Positions 12,481 through 23,593 of a stretch of DNA of 64,000 nucleotides are shown here, piece by piece. Under the pieces are notes generated by a model that was not told the DNA's origin, ran no database searches, and was given only the letters and a program-made list of their open reading frames with translations. Source of the DNA: Anthostomella pinea (Eukaryota; Ascomycota; Sordariomycetes; Xylariales; Xylariaceae); assembly GCA_963556695.1 (NCBI GenBank), contig CAUWAG010000018.1, positions 3,038,001 to 3,102,000 on the forward strand. Direction: 5' to 3'. The position numbers and the translations under genes are program-made. Position 1 is the stretch's first letter, and each line of letters opens with the position of its first letter.

Positions 12481-13228
12481 ATGGCATCAGATTCCACCTC
12501 CGAAACCCCCCAGGCACAGCGGCCTGCTTGCCACAAGTGCAAGAAGACGGACAACGAACTGACGCCCTGCGAGCGCTGCGACATCGCATACTGCTCGCGC
12601 AGCTGCCAGATCCGCGACTGGAAGGTCCACAAGGAGCGCTGCGCCCGCACTAAGCACAACGACACTACTCCCGGTGCCGGTTCCTCAGCCAAAGGCAATC
12701 CGGGTCCCCGTCCAGGGCCTCGAGAAAGCCGTCATCGCCGGCCCCTTTTCACACCTAGACCAGGGCACCTATCTGTACGACCGGCCCGAGCAGGACGTGT
12801 ACAAGCTGCTCATCGACTGCTACCGCCTGCGCATGGACGACAACCTCAAGTTCGACCGTGTCCTGGAGCCCGACTCTATCTACCAGCAGCACGTCAGCTC
12901 CGGGCTTCCCGGCTTCCGACGATTCGTCCGGATGGCCCAGGCGATTCTGCCGCCTTGGTGGAGCGAGGAGAAGCAGAAGGAGTGCGAGGCATCGGCGACA
13001 GGATGGAGTGACTTGGATGTGAAGATCCAGAAGGCGGACATCATTCGATGTTATGGGGACGATCACTTTCCCATGCAGTTGCGGTTCTTGGCCGAGGCGG
13101 TCTACGGATCTGGACCAGGCGGGCAGGATGGGACGTTCATGAGAGAGCACATGATGGAGCGGGAAAGAGGCGAATTCGACGGAACGGTGGTGTATGTCGA
13201 TACGAGCGCGCGCAGACCTGAGGAGTAA
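12481..13228 (+). CDS. MYND zinc-finger protein, with an apparent +1 frameshift
   Basis: The ATG at 12481 gives an N-terminal MYND finger (CHKCKKTDNELTPCERC, then CSRSCQIRDWKVHKERC at about residues 17-58), a Cys/His zinc module that binds proline-rich partners. At about 12694 (AAAGGC) the frame must shift by one base to continue as AIRVPVQGLEKAVIAGPF and then a globular domain (residues about 75-245; PEQDVYKLLIDCYRLRMDD, QLRFLAEAVYG), so the gene as read is interrupted. The continued frame ends in TAA at 13228. That stop overlaps a perfect GTAAGT donor at 13225, and an acceptor ACACAG lies at about 13296, so the real C-terminus may be in a second exon extending to about 13375-13395. Alternative acceptors give different endings and I could not choose among them. 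Function of this fungal MYND subfamily is not known from the sequence. Confidence 0.65.
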
Positions 13229-13399
13229 GTTCTACCCCCCGACTCCCCCTGAGAACTTGCCTCCTATCCATCAAACATTCTAATCATATACACAGTCAGA
13301 TTACTTCCCGGCGAAAGGACATCTTCGTCTCTTGGCGGCCCGAGGATTTACGTTGTCAGAGAAAGGGGCGATGAGTGAACGACCTAGACTCTAGATTTA

Positions 13400-14538
13400 G
13401 TAAACGCCGAAAGCAGCCAATTCTCCAGCCAATGCACCAAAGAAATGTGTCGCCGAGATGTGTCACTACATTGGAGGCTAGGAGTCCGTTTCTTTATCTA
13501 TGGGCCTAGGTAGGTCCATCTCGTTTTATGAACGGCTAACATTAATTGCGATGGTATTCCAGCTGCAGCAGGTTATACCCAGTTCCTAAAACACCAAATC
13601 ACACGTACGAGTGCGCCTGGCTGATCTCAGAACGCACAACGATACGATCAACGTCTTGAATACCTTCCGAAGACCCCCCAGAAACGATGTTAGTTAGATT
13701 GATAGAATCATCTGGTTGATGTTGGCCGAGACCCCTGCGCATAGAGTCACGCCACCGGTCTGAGCCATGACTGACGCCTCGGGAATGTGATTGGCCCTTC
13801 GAAGCCGAGGAACCTTCCTTGGACCTCTTCAGAAAAGACCCCCCGCGCGAAGTAATCAAAAGGCCATCCCCATCGCGGGCCTTCACATACAACGGTCTAG
13901 GACTGGCAGACACCGCCACAATGGAAGCGATGCCTCTATGGACGACCAAGTGGCCGTCTCAGATCCATTGACGAGGCAGTCGACACTTAAATTGCAGCTA
14001 TTCGACAACAACAGCCTCGAGGGCCGTTCTCGATCGTGGGCTACAGTCACGGGACCACGCTAGCCTCTGAAATGATCAAGAAGTTCGCAGCGGGTAACGG
14101 GCCTGGTGCGAAAGGGGACGACATACCCCCAGTGACTATGGGCTGACCACGATCATAAGTTGGGGAATTTTTACCGACTAAACTTATAATGGTCCTCTCA
14201 TTTTCGATTTTATACTTCCCTCGTTACTCGTAGGCTAAATTGCTATTACTATGGCAGGGCCATGCTAGGTTCATGCTAAAACCTGAAAGAATCACCATCG
14301 GATGTGCCACCGCTGTATCCTGGGAAAGACAACGAACTGAAGTCGACATGATCCGTCGTAAACTTTCTGCCGGGATGAAACATACCGCTTTTCTTGTGCT
14401 CTACTTCGTGAGTTACGAAATGCCGTTACTCTCACGTGCACATGTATATCCACTATGTACTTGTACGCCTCTGTTGATACGGATGCATTTGTTGCCACTT
14501 AAAATCGCAATACTCTCTTTTAATTCGTCATACCACCT
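13400..14538. other. Intergenic region
   Basis: No coding sequence is supported between the MYND gene and the convergent DUF7587-like gene. Open frames around 13600-14060 on both strands are under 120 codons and show no domain or splice extension. Confidence 0.45.
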
Positions 14539-15909
14539 CTACTTGCCTCTTCCACCCAGAGATCTGACTTTCTTCTCAATCTCTTGTAACAGCAGTACCA
14601 TGTGTTCGAGCTCCCCACCGGGCGACGTATCCATCTTCGGGTTGACTAAACCAACTACGTCACTAGTAGCAGGTGGTAGCTTAACAGCCTTCATCTCTTT
14701 CTCCAAGTGGACTGTCAGGCTTTTGAGAAGATTCGGGTTATGAATGTTGGCGAGGTATCCAAACAAGAGACAGGACAGATACGTCGTCATTACTATGACG
14801 ATGTCCGGCCGCTTATCACTGGATGGCCGGAAAAGGCGCGCGGTCTTCTTCGCTCGGATGACTCTGTCTTCTATGTCTTTCGGTACGATCGGGTATGGGC
14901 TTCTCATCAATGATGTACCCACGAAATCTTCGCAGGGCACATAGTGGAACGCGGGGCCATTGATGGGGCCGTACGCCAAATACTCCTCCTTATAGGAAGC
15001 ACCCGTGAGACCTGCTGACTTCAGTGATGGAGTATGGTATATCGACACGTGAGGAGCCAACAACGTGGTATCGAGTATAGCAATGTGCGCGCTGTGGTCG
15101 GAGCCAGCAAAGTTCATTGCTACTGTGATGCTTTGTGTCCAGGAGCTGAAAGGTGTGCTGACAGGTGTTCCATACAAATGATGGGTAACAAATTCCCCAA
15201 GGGCAAGGCGACGAACATGGTACATGGATGTTGGTTGTGTACCATCGAGGGAGTAATGGGGCACAATACCGTCTTTGCTGTTCAAGCGCGGGTCGCCACC
15301 GCTCGAGCGCGCGCTGAAGCCGCGGAACAGGAACCTCGGAATGTTGTCACGAGATGCTGAGTTTCACATTAGCAACATTTCTGTAATCTGGAGTTAGAGG
15401 CCTGTACCTTCTAGATTCCTCCATTGCTCCCGAGATAACCCGTTCCTGGCGAGCAATATCCTCGAGGGTTCCGTGGGAGGTTGGGAGGATTTCAGTTCTC
15501 CCTTGACCATCTTACCAGAGGACATTGCAGAGATGATAAGAAACAGTAAGTAGCCTAGTATGAAGCCGAGCAAGATCGAATTCACAATGAAGGCAAAGGC
15601 GTTCATGGTGTTGATGAGTTGGGTGGTTGGATGCTGAACATTTGTTGGTTCAATCGAAGAGGGTCTCGTTAAGTTATAGCCAGCTCCTATACTCACACCT
15701 GAGCCACTCGAGGCTTCTGAAACAACCCCTTGTATGGATATTAAAGGCATTGTCATCCCAGGGGCCGCTAGAGTACCTGATTGTTCAAAGCACATGCCTT
15801 GTAAACCTGAAACTCTCCCAAAGCTCACGGTCGAGACGATACTAGAAGACACGCAACAGATAGGGGTAACACAAAGCAGCACGCTTACGTACCTGAGCGA
15901 GTACGCCAT
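14539..15909 (-). CDS. Membrane-anchored DUF7587-like protein with ADP-ribosyltransferase-like motifs
   Basis: Minus-strand exons 15909-15408 and 15356-14539, joined by a 51-nt GTACAG...CTCAG intron, encode 439 residues without interruption. Residues 1-20 look like a signal peptide, a short Ser/Thr-rich segment follows, and residues about 103-129 form a strong transmembrane helix. The region after it starts with FLFRGFSARSSGG (Arg179), continues with VSTPFSSWTQSITVAMNFAG (Ser234 to about 253) and then YKEEYLAYGPI (Glu291/Glu292). This resembles the fungal DUF7587 pattern, and the order Arg, Ser-Thr-Pro, Glu-Glu is that of the R-S-E class of ADP-ribosyltransferases. Enzyme activity is inferred from motif order only. 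A second weak hydrophobic stretch lies near residue 350 and the last 60 residues look helical. The gene is intact, convergent with the damaged plus-strand genes to its left. Topology would place the domain in the cytosol. Confidence 0.7.
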
Positions 15910-18336
15910 TGGTCAGGAACTTACCACCATTATCGAGGCTCTTGTATCAAGGGACGTTTATGTTAAGCATGATTCGCAGACTCATTCAAGACGGGCAAAG
16001 TATTTCAAGACAACCCGCCATATGTTAGCACCGGGTGGTGCCTCTACCACAATATCTCTCAAGGCACGCCGTAAGTGCTCATAAGTCTGTACAGTCATCA
16101 CATAGCGGTAATCCAGCTCATCCGTGATGATTACGTACTTTGCTTCATGTGATCCGATCGCATCACATCAAAACTCTACATCATTACGAGATCCGTCTCT
16201 ATGTCGTGGTGCTTTACCGCCTTTCCCTAAGAACTTATCACTTCTTCCAAAACTCGAAGCAGAGCGACCATTCTGCCCAGGTAGGAGTAAGCGGAACAAC
16301 CCCAGCTTTCGGCCAGTGGCAGGTATCCGTAGAGTAGCATCTCGGTAGACAGTTCCAAGTTGGCACAATTCAATCCTCAACCGATTTTTGTGTCCCCGCC
16401 CAGCTGATAACATGCTCTCAGAGCGCTTTTCTGTCTGCCTTGTGAGATAGCACCGCCGGGTCATTCAAATCTTATGTGACAGACATTCCGAGCCGGCTGA
16501 CGTTAAGCTCGGTATATATTGCAGAGGGGAATAGAGCGATGTATGAAGCGTTCAGGGCGCGAAGAGGCTGAGCTGAGAGAGTCGGGGCTGCTCGGTTGGC
16601 TGATTGCGGCGCGAACAGGCGCTATCTAAGGCTCTAAGCTAGAGCTGACACTATCGTGGGATCAGCGGTGGCGGAGTTGAAACTACTCCTTCACGGGACC
16701 AATCTGACAGCTTGGCGGAACTTTACTAGCACGAGATGCGCATGATGGCAAGGCATTTTTGAGCGACAAATCAGATATTCGAGGACGTGATGCAGTCGGG
16801 GGCCGGTCCATCACCAGATTCACCACGAGGCGACATCAAGTCCCAAAGCGGAAATCTTTTAGAAGGCTTCTGCTATTAGCGGATGTTAGATCGGTCAATT
16901 CGCTACCATTCCGCATCGAGCGCGCGCCAGGTTCTCGGGTTCTTCTTTGACGAAAGACACGAGTCCTACGAGTGCCACCAACGCATCCGACTTTGCCGGG
17001 CGTTGTCAATGATTCATGGGCCAGCCGGAAGAGACAAACTTGAGAGTCCCGTGGGCTGGATGAAAAGGCCTCAGATGAGCATGTTCCGGTTCTTCGCGAG
17101 GGCGGTGCCCAAAGCAGCGGGGCGAAACTCATAGCTGATCTTGTTCGCCGCAGTAATCGGGCGACGCAGATCCAGAGAGTCGCGATATTTCCCGAGCATG
17201 TATTGAGGCTGTGTGGTGGTCACGGTCACCCCTCTGCAGCGGAAAGCCTGCAGAGTTCTGGAAATGGTCGCGGGTATATGGTCTGTTCTCCCGACGTGTG
17301 TCACGTAGCATCCTGCATCCTTATGGCAAGCCAATGAATTCCTCATCCCAAGTAATAGAGATAATATCCCTGTTGAATCGGTGATTGGACGGATACTGCA
17401 GTCACCTAGGTGAAGGTGTGCCGTGTCTGTCGTGTCTATCGTGTCTACGGTCTACCGCGCACTCGAGATGCATCTCATATCCCCAGATCGTGAACGACGG
17501 CCTCTGAGATGCAGAGTCGACCCCCCTTCGCCGCGCCTGGCCGCTGACAGGCACGGGAAAGCGGCACGTCTGGTTGGCATGGCGCCGCTCGAAACGGTGG
17601 ATCAGATCGCCACCCAGCCTTCAAGGGTGAATCCATGACAGCGACATTCTCAGCGCTGATCCCGGCGCCGAACTGCTGACTGCTGACTGCTGCTGCGAGG
17701 CGCACAGGAGGAACTATCTGGTCAGATGATCTTGGTAGCAATGCCCCAATTGGGTTTTTCGTTCCATTAGGCGGGAGGTATAAAGAGAGGATCAATCATC
17801 TCGCCAATTGTTGTTGTTATCATTCCAGCTTTTGGCTTGGGCAGTTTTGGATTCGACAAGAGAGCCTGAAAACTGCCTCCCGATCCGCCTTGAAACCCTT
17901 TATATCCATATCGTATCTCTTACCCCAAACCCCTATCAGTTTTGGTTGCAGCTCGAGTACCCTGTACCTACCATTTCCCCTCATTGCCGTCCCATCTCCC
18001 CGCACGGACGAACAGACAGCCGGGTCCCCCCTGCTCCCTAGCACTGCTACATTAGCTTCCCACAGCTGTCTCAACTGTCTCAGCGTGACCTCCATTTGAG
18101 GTGCTGCTGCTACAAACAATACAAATACCCAAAATCCCACATTGGTGTCCCCAGTCATCATACGTCAACCACACCTTTACACATATACATCTCCCGCGAA
18201 AGAGTCATAATAAGACATTGACACGACACCGCAACCGGATATAATCGCGAGCTTCTCTCCTACTGCTCGCATACCGAGTACCTTCTTAGTATACTACCCT
18301 ACCGACCCACCGACCCACCGACCCACCTCGCCCTCA
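15910..18336. other. Intergenic region with simple repeats
   Basis: About 2.4 kb between divergently oriented genes, so it should hold both promoters. No open frame has a recognisable domain. Short tandem repeats occur at about 17416-17450 (GTGTCTGTCGTGTCTATC-like) and 17675-17700 (CTGACTG units). The leader of the stomatin gene is C-rich. Confidence 0.5.
18302..18326 (+). repeat. 8-bp tandem repeat in the stomatin-gene leader
   Basis: Three copies of CCGACCCA followed by a partial copy lie just upstream of the stomatin ATG at 18337, so probably in the 5' UTR. No function can be read from it. Confidence 0.8.
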
Positions 18337-19484
18337 ATGGACAGCCAGACCGACGACAGCACCATGTCCACGACCGGCAAGCAGAAGGCCGTCGCAACCG
18401 TGAACGGCGGCTCCGCACACAAACCCGACGCCGCGGGCTTCCGGGCGCAGGCCGGCATGACCGTCGAGCCCCCCAAGAAGGAGGATCTGCAGCAGAGCTA
18501 CGCGTCCATCGTCGGCACCGACGCCGATGCCAAGGGCTGGTATGGCAGCATGATCAACGCCTTTGGCTCCTGCATCGGCTCCATCGGCGCCATCCCCTGC
18601 TGCATACTCTGCCCCAACCCCTATAAGAACGTCCACCAGGGCAACGTCGGCCTCGTCACCAAGTTTGGCAAGTTCTACAAGGCCGTCGACCCGGGTCTGG
18701 TCAAGATCAACCCCCTCAGCGAGCGTCTGATCCAGATTGATGTCAAGATTCAGATCGTTGGTAAGGCTCCAAACTTCAGTTGTCAGCCTAGCCTATAGTT
18801 GCGAACAGTTGCTAATATGTGCGAATGACAGAGGTCCCCCGACAGGTCTGCATGACCAAGGACAATGTCACCGTGGACCTGACCTCCGTCATCTACTACC
18901 ACATCACATCGCCGCACAAGGCGGCCTTCGGCATCGCGAACGTCCGCCAGGCCCTGATCGAGCGCACGCAGACGACACTGCGCCACGTGGTGGGCGCGCG
19001 CGTGCTGCAGGACGTGATCGAGCGACGCGAGGAGATCGCGCAGAGCATCGGCGAGATCATCGAGGACGTAGCGGGCGGCTGGGGTGTGCAGGTCGAGAGC
19101 ATGCTGATCAAGGACATCGTCTTCAGCCAGGAGCTCCAGGGCTCGCTCTCGATGGCGGCGCAGAGCAAGCGCATCGGTGAGAGCAAGATCATCGCCGCCA
19201 AGGCCGAGGTCGAGAGCGCCAAGCTCATGCGCCAGGCCGCCGACATCCTGTCGTCAGCCCCGGCGATGCAGATCCGCTACCTCGAGGCCATGCAGGCCAT
19301 GGCAAAGACAGCCAACTCCAAGGTCATCTTCCTCCCTGCCACGAACCAGACCATGCCCGGCTCGGCCGCCTTCAACGCCTCCATGGCTGAGGCTGACAAG
19401 GGCAACGGCAACGGCAGCGACTTTGGCAATAGTGACGGGGGCTTCCAGCAGGCCATGAACGCACACATCGTCGAAAACATCTAG
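18337..19484 (+). CDS. Stomatin/SPFH (band 7) family membrane protein
   Basis: Exons 18337-18760 and 18832-19484, with a 71-nt intron, encode 358 residues. After a polar N-terminal 65 residues there is a Cys- and Gly-rich hydrophobic segment (about 75-95, GSIGAIPCCILCPNP), the likely hairpin membrane insertion and palmitoylation site. The SPFH/band 7 domain follows: GNVGLVTKFGKFYKAVDPGL, then VTVDLTSVIYYHITSPHKAA, LIERTQTTLRHVVG, and a helical arm IAQSIGEIIEDVAGGWGVQV. The tail includes AMQAMAKTANSKVIFLPA, typical of stomatin-like proteins. These proteins oligomerise on the cytosolic face of membranes and organise ordered microdomains or regulate channels; the fungal substrate is unknown. The splice site joins GTTG to AGGTC in frame. 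GC-rich third positions and clean motifs point to an expressed, constrained gene. Confidence 0.9.
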
Positions 19485-20469
19485 ACATGTTCAATCGAGT
19501 CGACAACAGCCGTCGGTCACGATTGATGGACAGACCTGGCCGTGGTGATTGCACAACGAAGGAGATGATGGCACCGCAGTTCTGATGACGAAAACGAAGA
19601 AGCAAAGAAAGAAAACAACAAATGATATACCCAATACCCCAATGACGATGACGGAACACGGCGACCCTGACTATCCAGGGAACCCCGAACCCTCCTCCGC
19701 GAATATAAACCCCGTGAATGGGCTACCCCATCTACCCCAATGCTGGTGGTCCCAACTCGGGAAGCGGCGAAGGTTCCTTCTTCTAGGCCGTCGTGACGCT
19801 TGTAATGGATGATACACGGAACTCGGACGATACACACCTTGATGACCTCTTAGCTCACTTATCGCTATCACCTTTCGGACAACGCAACTCTGGATTCTAT
19901 CTACCTCGTGACTGATCCAGGAATGGCGGGACGGACTACTAGGCATTGGGATGGCGTGGCGTGGCTGGTGTGAAATAGGTTTCGGCTTTTATCGTTTTGG
20001 GTTGGTTAATTGGACTTACGAAATACCCCCCCCCCCCCCCCCCCCCCCCCCTTCATGGATACCCAATATCGTTCGCTTGAGAAGAGAAATGTCGTGTGCA
20101 AGGTCGTGGACACGGCCATGGCTTCTACTGTTTACATGATTCCGTTCATAGTGTGTTAGTCAGTAATGTTTGACTTCAGCATCACAACTTTACCCGCGTT
20201 AGACATGTGCTTCATGGATATGACAGTTATGGCATTCTCCTTTTGCCTTTCAAATCACCACGTTTAATCGCCTTCCCCTACCACCACGCCTGAATCACCG
20301 AGGCCTCACGCGTTGAAACACTGCTCAAACTTTCTGGGAGTCACCAACTAGTGAGATGTTCAAACTATCAGACATGAAGAACTTCAAACGTCCACGCACC
20401 ATCATCTTTGCCTACGGGTATCAAACAAGACCTCTGCATGTCCACAGCCCCCTTCATGGAACTTATCCC
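19485..20469. other. Intergenic region between convergent genes
   Basis: About 1 kb between the convergent stomatin and SPB4 genes, so it should contain both 3' UTRs. It holds a 26-base poly-C run and no supported coding sequence. Confidence 0.5.
20026..20051 (+). repeat. Poly-C tract, 26 bases
   Basis: Twenty-six consecutive C residues about 540 bp downstream of the stomatin stop (poly-G on the minus strand). Together with the 38-base poly-G at 12320 it is one of two long G/C homopolymers in the window. Confidence 0.9.
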
Positions 20470-23056
20470 CTAGTCAAAACCCTCAAACTCATCATTCCCT
20501 CCACCTCCCCCATCCGCTTTCGCCCCATACTTCTCCGCGTTCTTCCTTCTCACCTCGGCCAGCATGCGCTCAAGGTCCATCTCCTCGACCTTCTCCTCCT
20601 CCGTCAGCTTTCTGTGCCGCTCCGCCTCGCGCTTGCGCTGCTTCTTATCGCGGCGCGCCGAGCGCGTGTCCTCGTGCTCGTGCTTGGCGCTCCAGGCCTC
20701 GGCGTTGCGCTTGCGCTTCGCCCTGTGCGCCTCGACCTGCTCGCTCTGCGCGGCCGCCTTGTTGGGGTCAGGGTTGCGCGCCTCGGCCAGCGCGGCCTGG
20801 CGCTGCTTCTCGCGCGCCCGGTCCTTGTACGCGTACGCGTCCCAGTCCATCAGGGCGCCGTTGCCGAGGAGCCGGTCGCCGTCGAAGGTGCGCAGCTCGG
20901 GCATCTTGGGGAGCCGCAGGAGGCCCCAGGCGTTGCCTAGAGATGTCCAGTCTAGGTCGGACATCCGGAAGATGCTATGGTGGGTTAGTTGACATACAGG
21001 AGAAGGAGAAAGAGAAGGAGAAGGAGAAGGAGAAGTGAAAAGCAGGTGAAGACTTACGAGCTTGCCGTGTGTTTGCTGTAGCTTCGCACCCAGCTAACGA
21101 AGGCCCTCTGGCCCTTGTCGAATAAGGCTCGATCCTATTACTTGAGAGTAAGCGTTGTGAAAATCGGAATGTTTTGAAGCCTTTCACGGGACGTACGCTC
21201 TTCACGATGCTTCTTATTCTCCGCGTGACCTCGTCCGCTTCGGAATCTCCTACCGAGATCTCCGGATGAGTCAACGGCGTTATGGGTGTCTTTCTAACAT
21301 CAAGGAAAGCTGCCAGATGTTAGTAAATGTTGCATTGTCAGATTTTAGATGGAGGGGGCGTTCTCCCGCATGAGGTAGAGGAGAACTGAGACAGCTTGGA
21401 CCCCTTGCTCGCTGAACAGGCCAGAAAATGGGGGAGACTCGGATGCTACTCACGTATGTAGTCCTCCTCGCTTGGCTGGAGAAAAATGACGCTGAGCCCC
21501 TTCCGGCCCGCGCGTCCCGCACGTCCACATCTGTGTAGAAACGACTTGGGGTCCGACGGTGCGTCTATTTGCACCACCAAATCGACCTGGGGGAAGTCTA
21601 CATCCGTTGTTAGTCAAAGACTGAAGCGTACAAGGTGACAGTAGAACATGTAACTGGCACATTGCTCCTCCATGATCTTGTATAGGAGTCTCAGGTGGGA
21701 AGCTGGGAAATGAAGGGTAACAAGGAGTTATGAGTTATGAGTTAGGGCTTACCGAGTCCTCTGGACGCCACGTCGGTCGTAAGAAGAATAGAAGGCTCCG
21801 TAGAGTTCATGAAGCGGGCGAAATTCTTCTCTCTGACTTTCCCGTCATGCTTCCCATGCAAAGGCACCATCTGGATCCCGTCGGGCAGTAGCGGAAGAAG
21901 GATGTTTGCAAAATAGTCGACGGCTGCACAGCAACTGAGAAAGACGATACTCCGCATTGGTCTCGGATCCAACTTGTCTAACAGCTGGACTAGGCTTGGT
22001 ATCTTGTGATGAGCTGGCGTCATCAGATAGCTCATCTGAAGGCTGGCGGGTGTCCTCCTCTCTTCGACGATGCCCCCTGTCTTTAAGCTTTTGACCTTCA
22101 CTTGGATTTTGACTGGGTTCCTCTACATGATCAGGTCAGTAAGTGTTTCACTGGGATCACATCGTGGAACCCCAAACACCGTATAAGGGCATTAAGTAGG
22201 GCTTGAATACATACCAGACCAACTCGTATGATCTCGCTCACAGCCTCGCTCACACTCGCACTGAATAGGCCCGTCCTTCTCTGCTTCGGCAGTCTAGACA
22301 GTATGCCCTGCAGCTCGCCCTTGAAACCCAAGTCCAGCAGCCTGTCAGCCTCGTCAAGAACGAGAACCTCGAAGCTCGACTGCGGACAGTGGACGTGCGG
22401 GGACGACAGCAGTTCCACGAGTCTGCCCGGGGTGGAAATAATCACATTCGGCGAGTGTCGCAGGAAAAAGCTCAGATCTTGCGCCGTCGTCGTCGTGCTG
22501 CCGCCTGAGAGCAACTGCGGCACGATCACGGGCGAGCTCGTCGCCGGCCGCTTCTCTTCTCCCGAGAGGTACTGAGCCACCTCGGCCGACGCAGGGTGGA
22601 ATGCGATGAGCGAGGTGAGCGCGCCATGGATCTGAGTCGCGAGTTCACGCGTAGGCGCTACTATTATAGCTGCTATATGCCTAGCTTTCGTAGGTTCCTC
22701 CAGCCTGAGAAGGCGGTGGCAGATGGGTATGAGACTGATAGGACGATTAGCCTCTATTTCCGTGGACTATCCGAATAGTGGACTGACAAGCTGAGAGTCT
22801 TTCCGGAGCCGGTCACGGCTTCCACGACACAGTCCTTGTTGCCCGTTCCAAAGAGTGGCCATACGCCTGTGTTGCGTGTTAGTAATGACCCTTTCAACAT
22901 TCGTCCTGTGATGCACGGGCGGCTCTTACTAGCTTGTACTGGGGTGGCGCGGGCGAAGCCCATGGAAGTCACGGCATCCTCTATCCAGGATGGCAAATCC
23001 ACGAGTGCATCCCAGGCGCGGGGATCTTTCTTGGGTGTTTTCGCTTCGGGTGCCAT
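20470..23056 (-). CDS. SPB4: ATP-dependent rRNA helicase SPB4
   Basis: Eight minus-strand exons (23056-22930, 22866-22788, 22734-22215, 22122-21753, 21597-21454, 21309-21197, 21134-21058, 20974-20470) splice to 644 residues, close to the usual length of fungal Spb4. DEAD-box motifs occur in order: AVTGSGKT (Walker A), [43 protein letters not shown] in place of [15 protein letters not shown] and [13 protein letters not shown]. The C-terminal extension carries [17 protein letters not shown] and a Lys/Glu-rich basic tail ([14 protein letters not shown]), features of Spb4. The enzyme remodels pre-60S particles in the nucleolus during 25S/28S rRNA maturation. Every splice junction preserves phase. 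The donor of intron 2 is GTCAGT, less common but acceptable. Intron 7 contains a polypurine run. The gene runs in the same direction as the ABC transporter gene that lies upstream of it. Confidence 0.95.
21000..21035 (+). repeat. Polypurine (AGAAGG) microsatellite in SPB4 intron 7
   Basis: A run of AGAAGG/AGAAAG-type units on the plus strand, i.e. a polypyrimidine tract on the coding strand near the middle of the 83-nt intron. It could serve as the pyrimidine tract for the 3' splice site or simply be a slippage-prone repeat. Confidence 0.7.
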
Positions 23057-23593
23057 TTCAGAATGCAGGAATGAGTGAGTGGGTGCGCCGGCGCATTCGT
23101 TCTTGACGGTCGTGAGTTTGGTGGGTGAAGAAAGCCACCGGGAAAACTTTGTCGGTCTGGAATGGCAGTTGGCTGGGCATGTGGGGTCTTGACTTTGCGG
23201 CTGTCAGCAGCCGCCCCACCATGCGTACGCCCAGTTGACCCCTTTTTTTTTGCAACACGCCTCAGAACAGATCAAGAAGATTGCTAATATATCGAACTCT
23301 GAGAGTACCGGGGAAAGGGGGCGCGATTAATCATTGGTTTCATTAAACACTAATGCGTACGGCTTGTGTGACCAGGTATACATGAAGCCAGTGCGACTAT
23401 CTACGGAGTCATCTTTAGTTCAAAACCTTACAAAACTCGATCTGTATGAAGGAGCAGACACCTCATCTCATGAACCAGTGGCTTCAGCACAGAGACCTAT
23501 CGTACAAGTTTTCTATTCTATACAATCCCTTTTTGGATCCGCAATTCGCTATGAAAACCAGTCTTAGGCCTCTACCTACTCACGGGATGTCGC
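23057..23593. other. Spacer between SPB4 and the ABC transporter
   Basis: The SPB4 promoter and the ABC transporter 3' UTR must lie here. A T8 run occurs near 23243-23251. No coding sequence was seen. Confidence 0.5.

Noticed and set aside
20356..20940. Leu/Arg-rich 194-codon plus-strand frame
   Set aside because: Antisense to the charged C-terminus of SPB4; its composition is explained by that gene.
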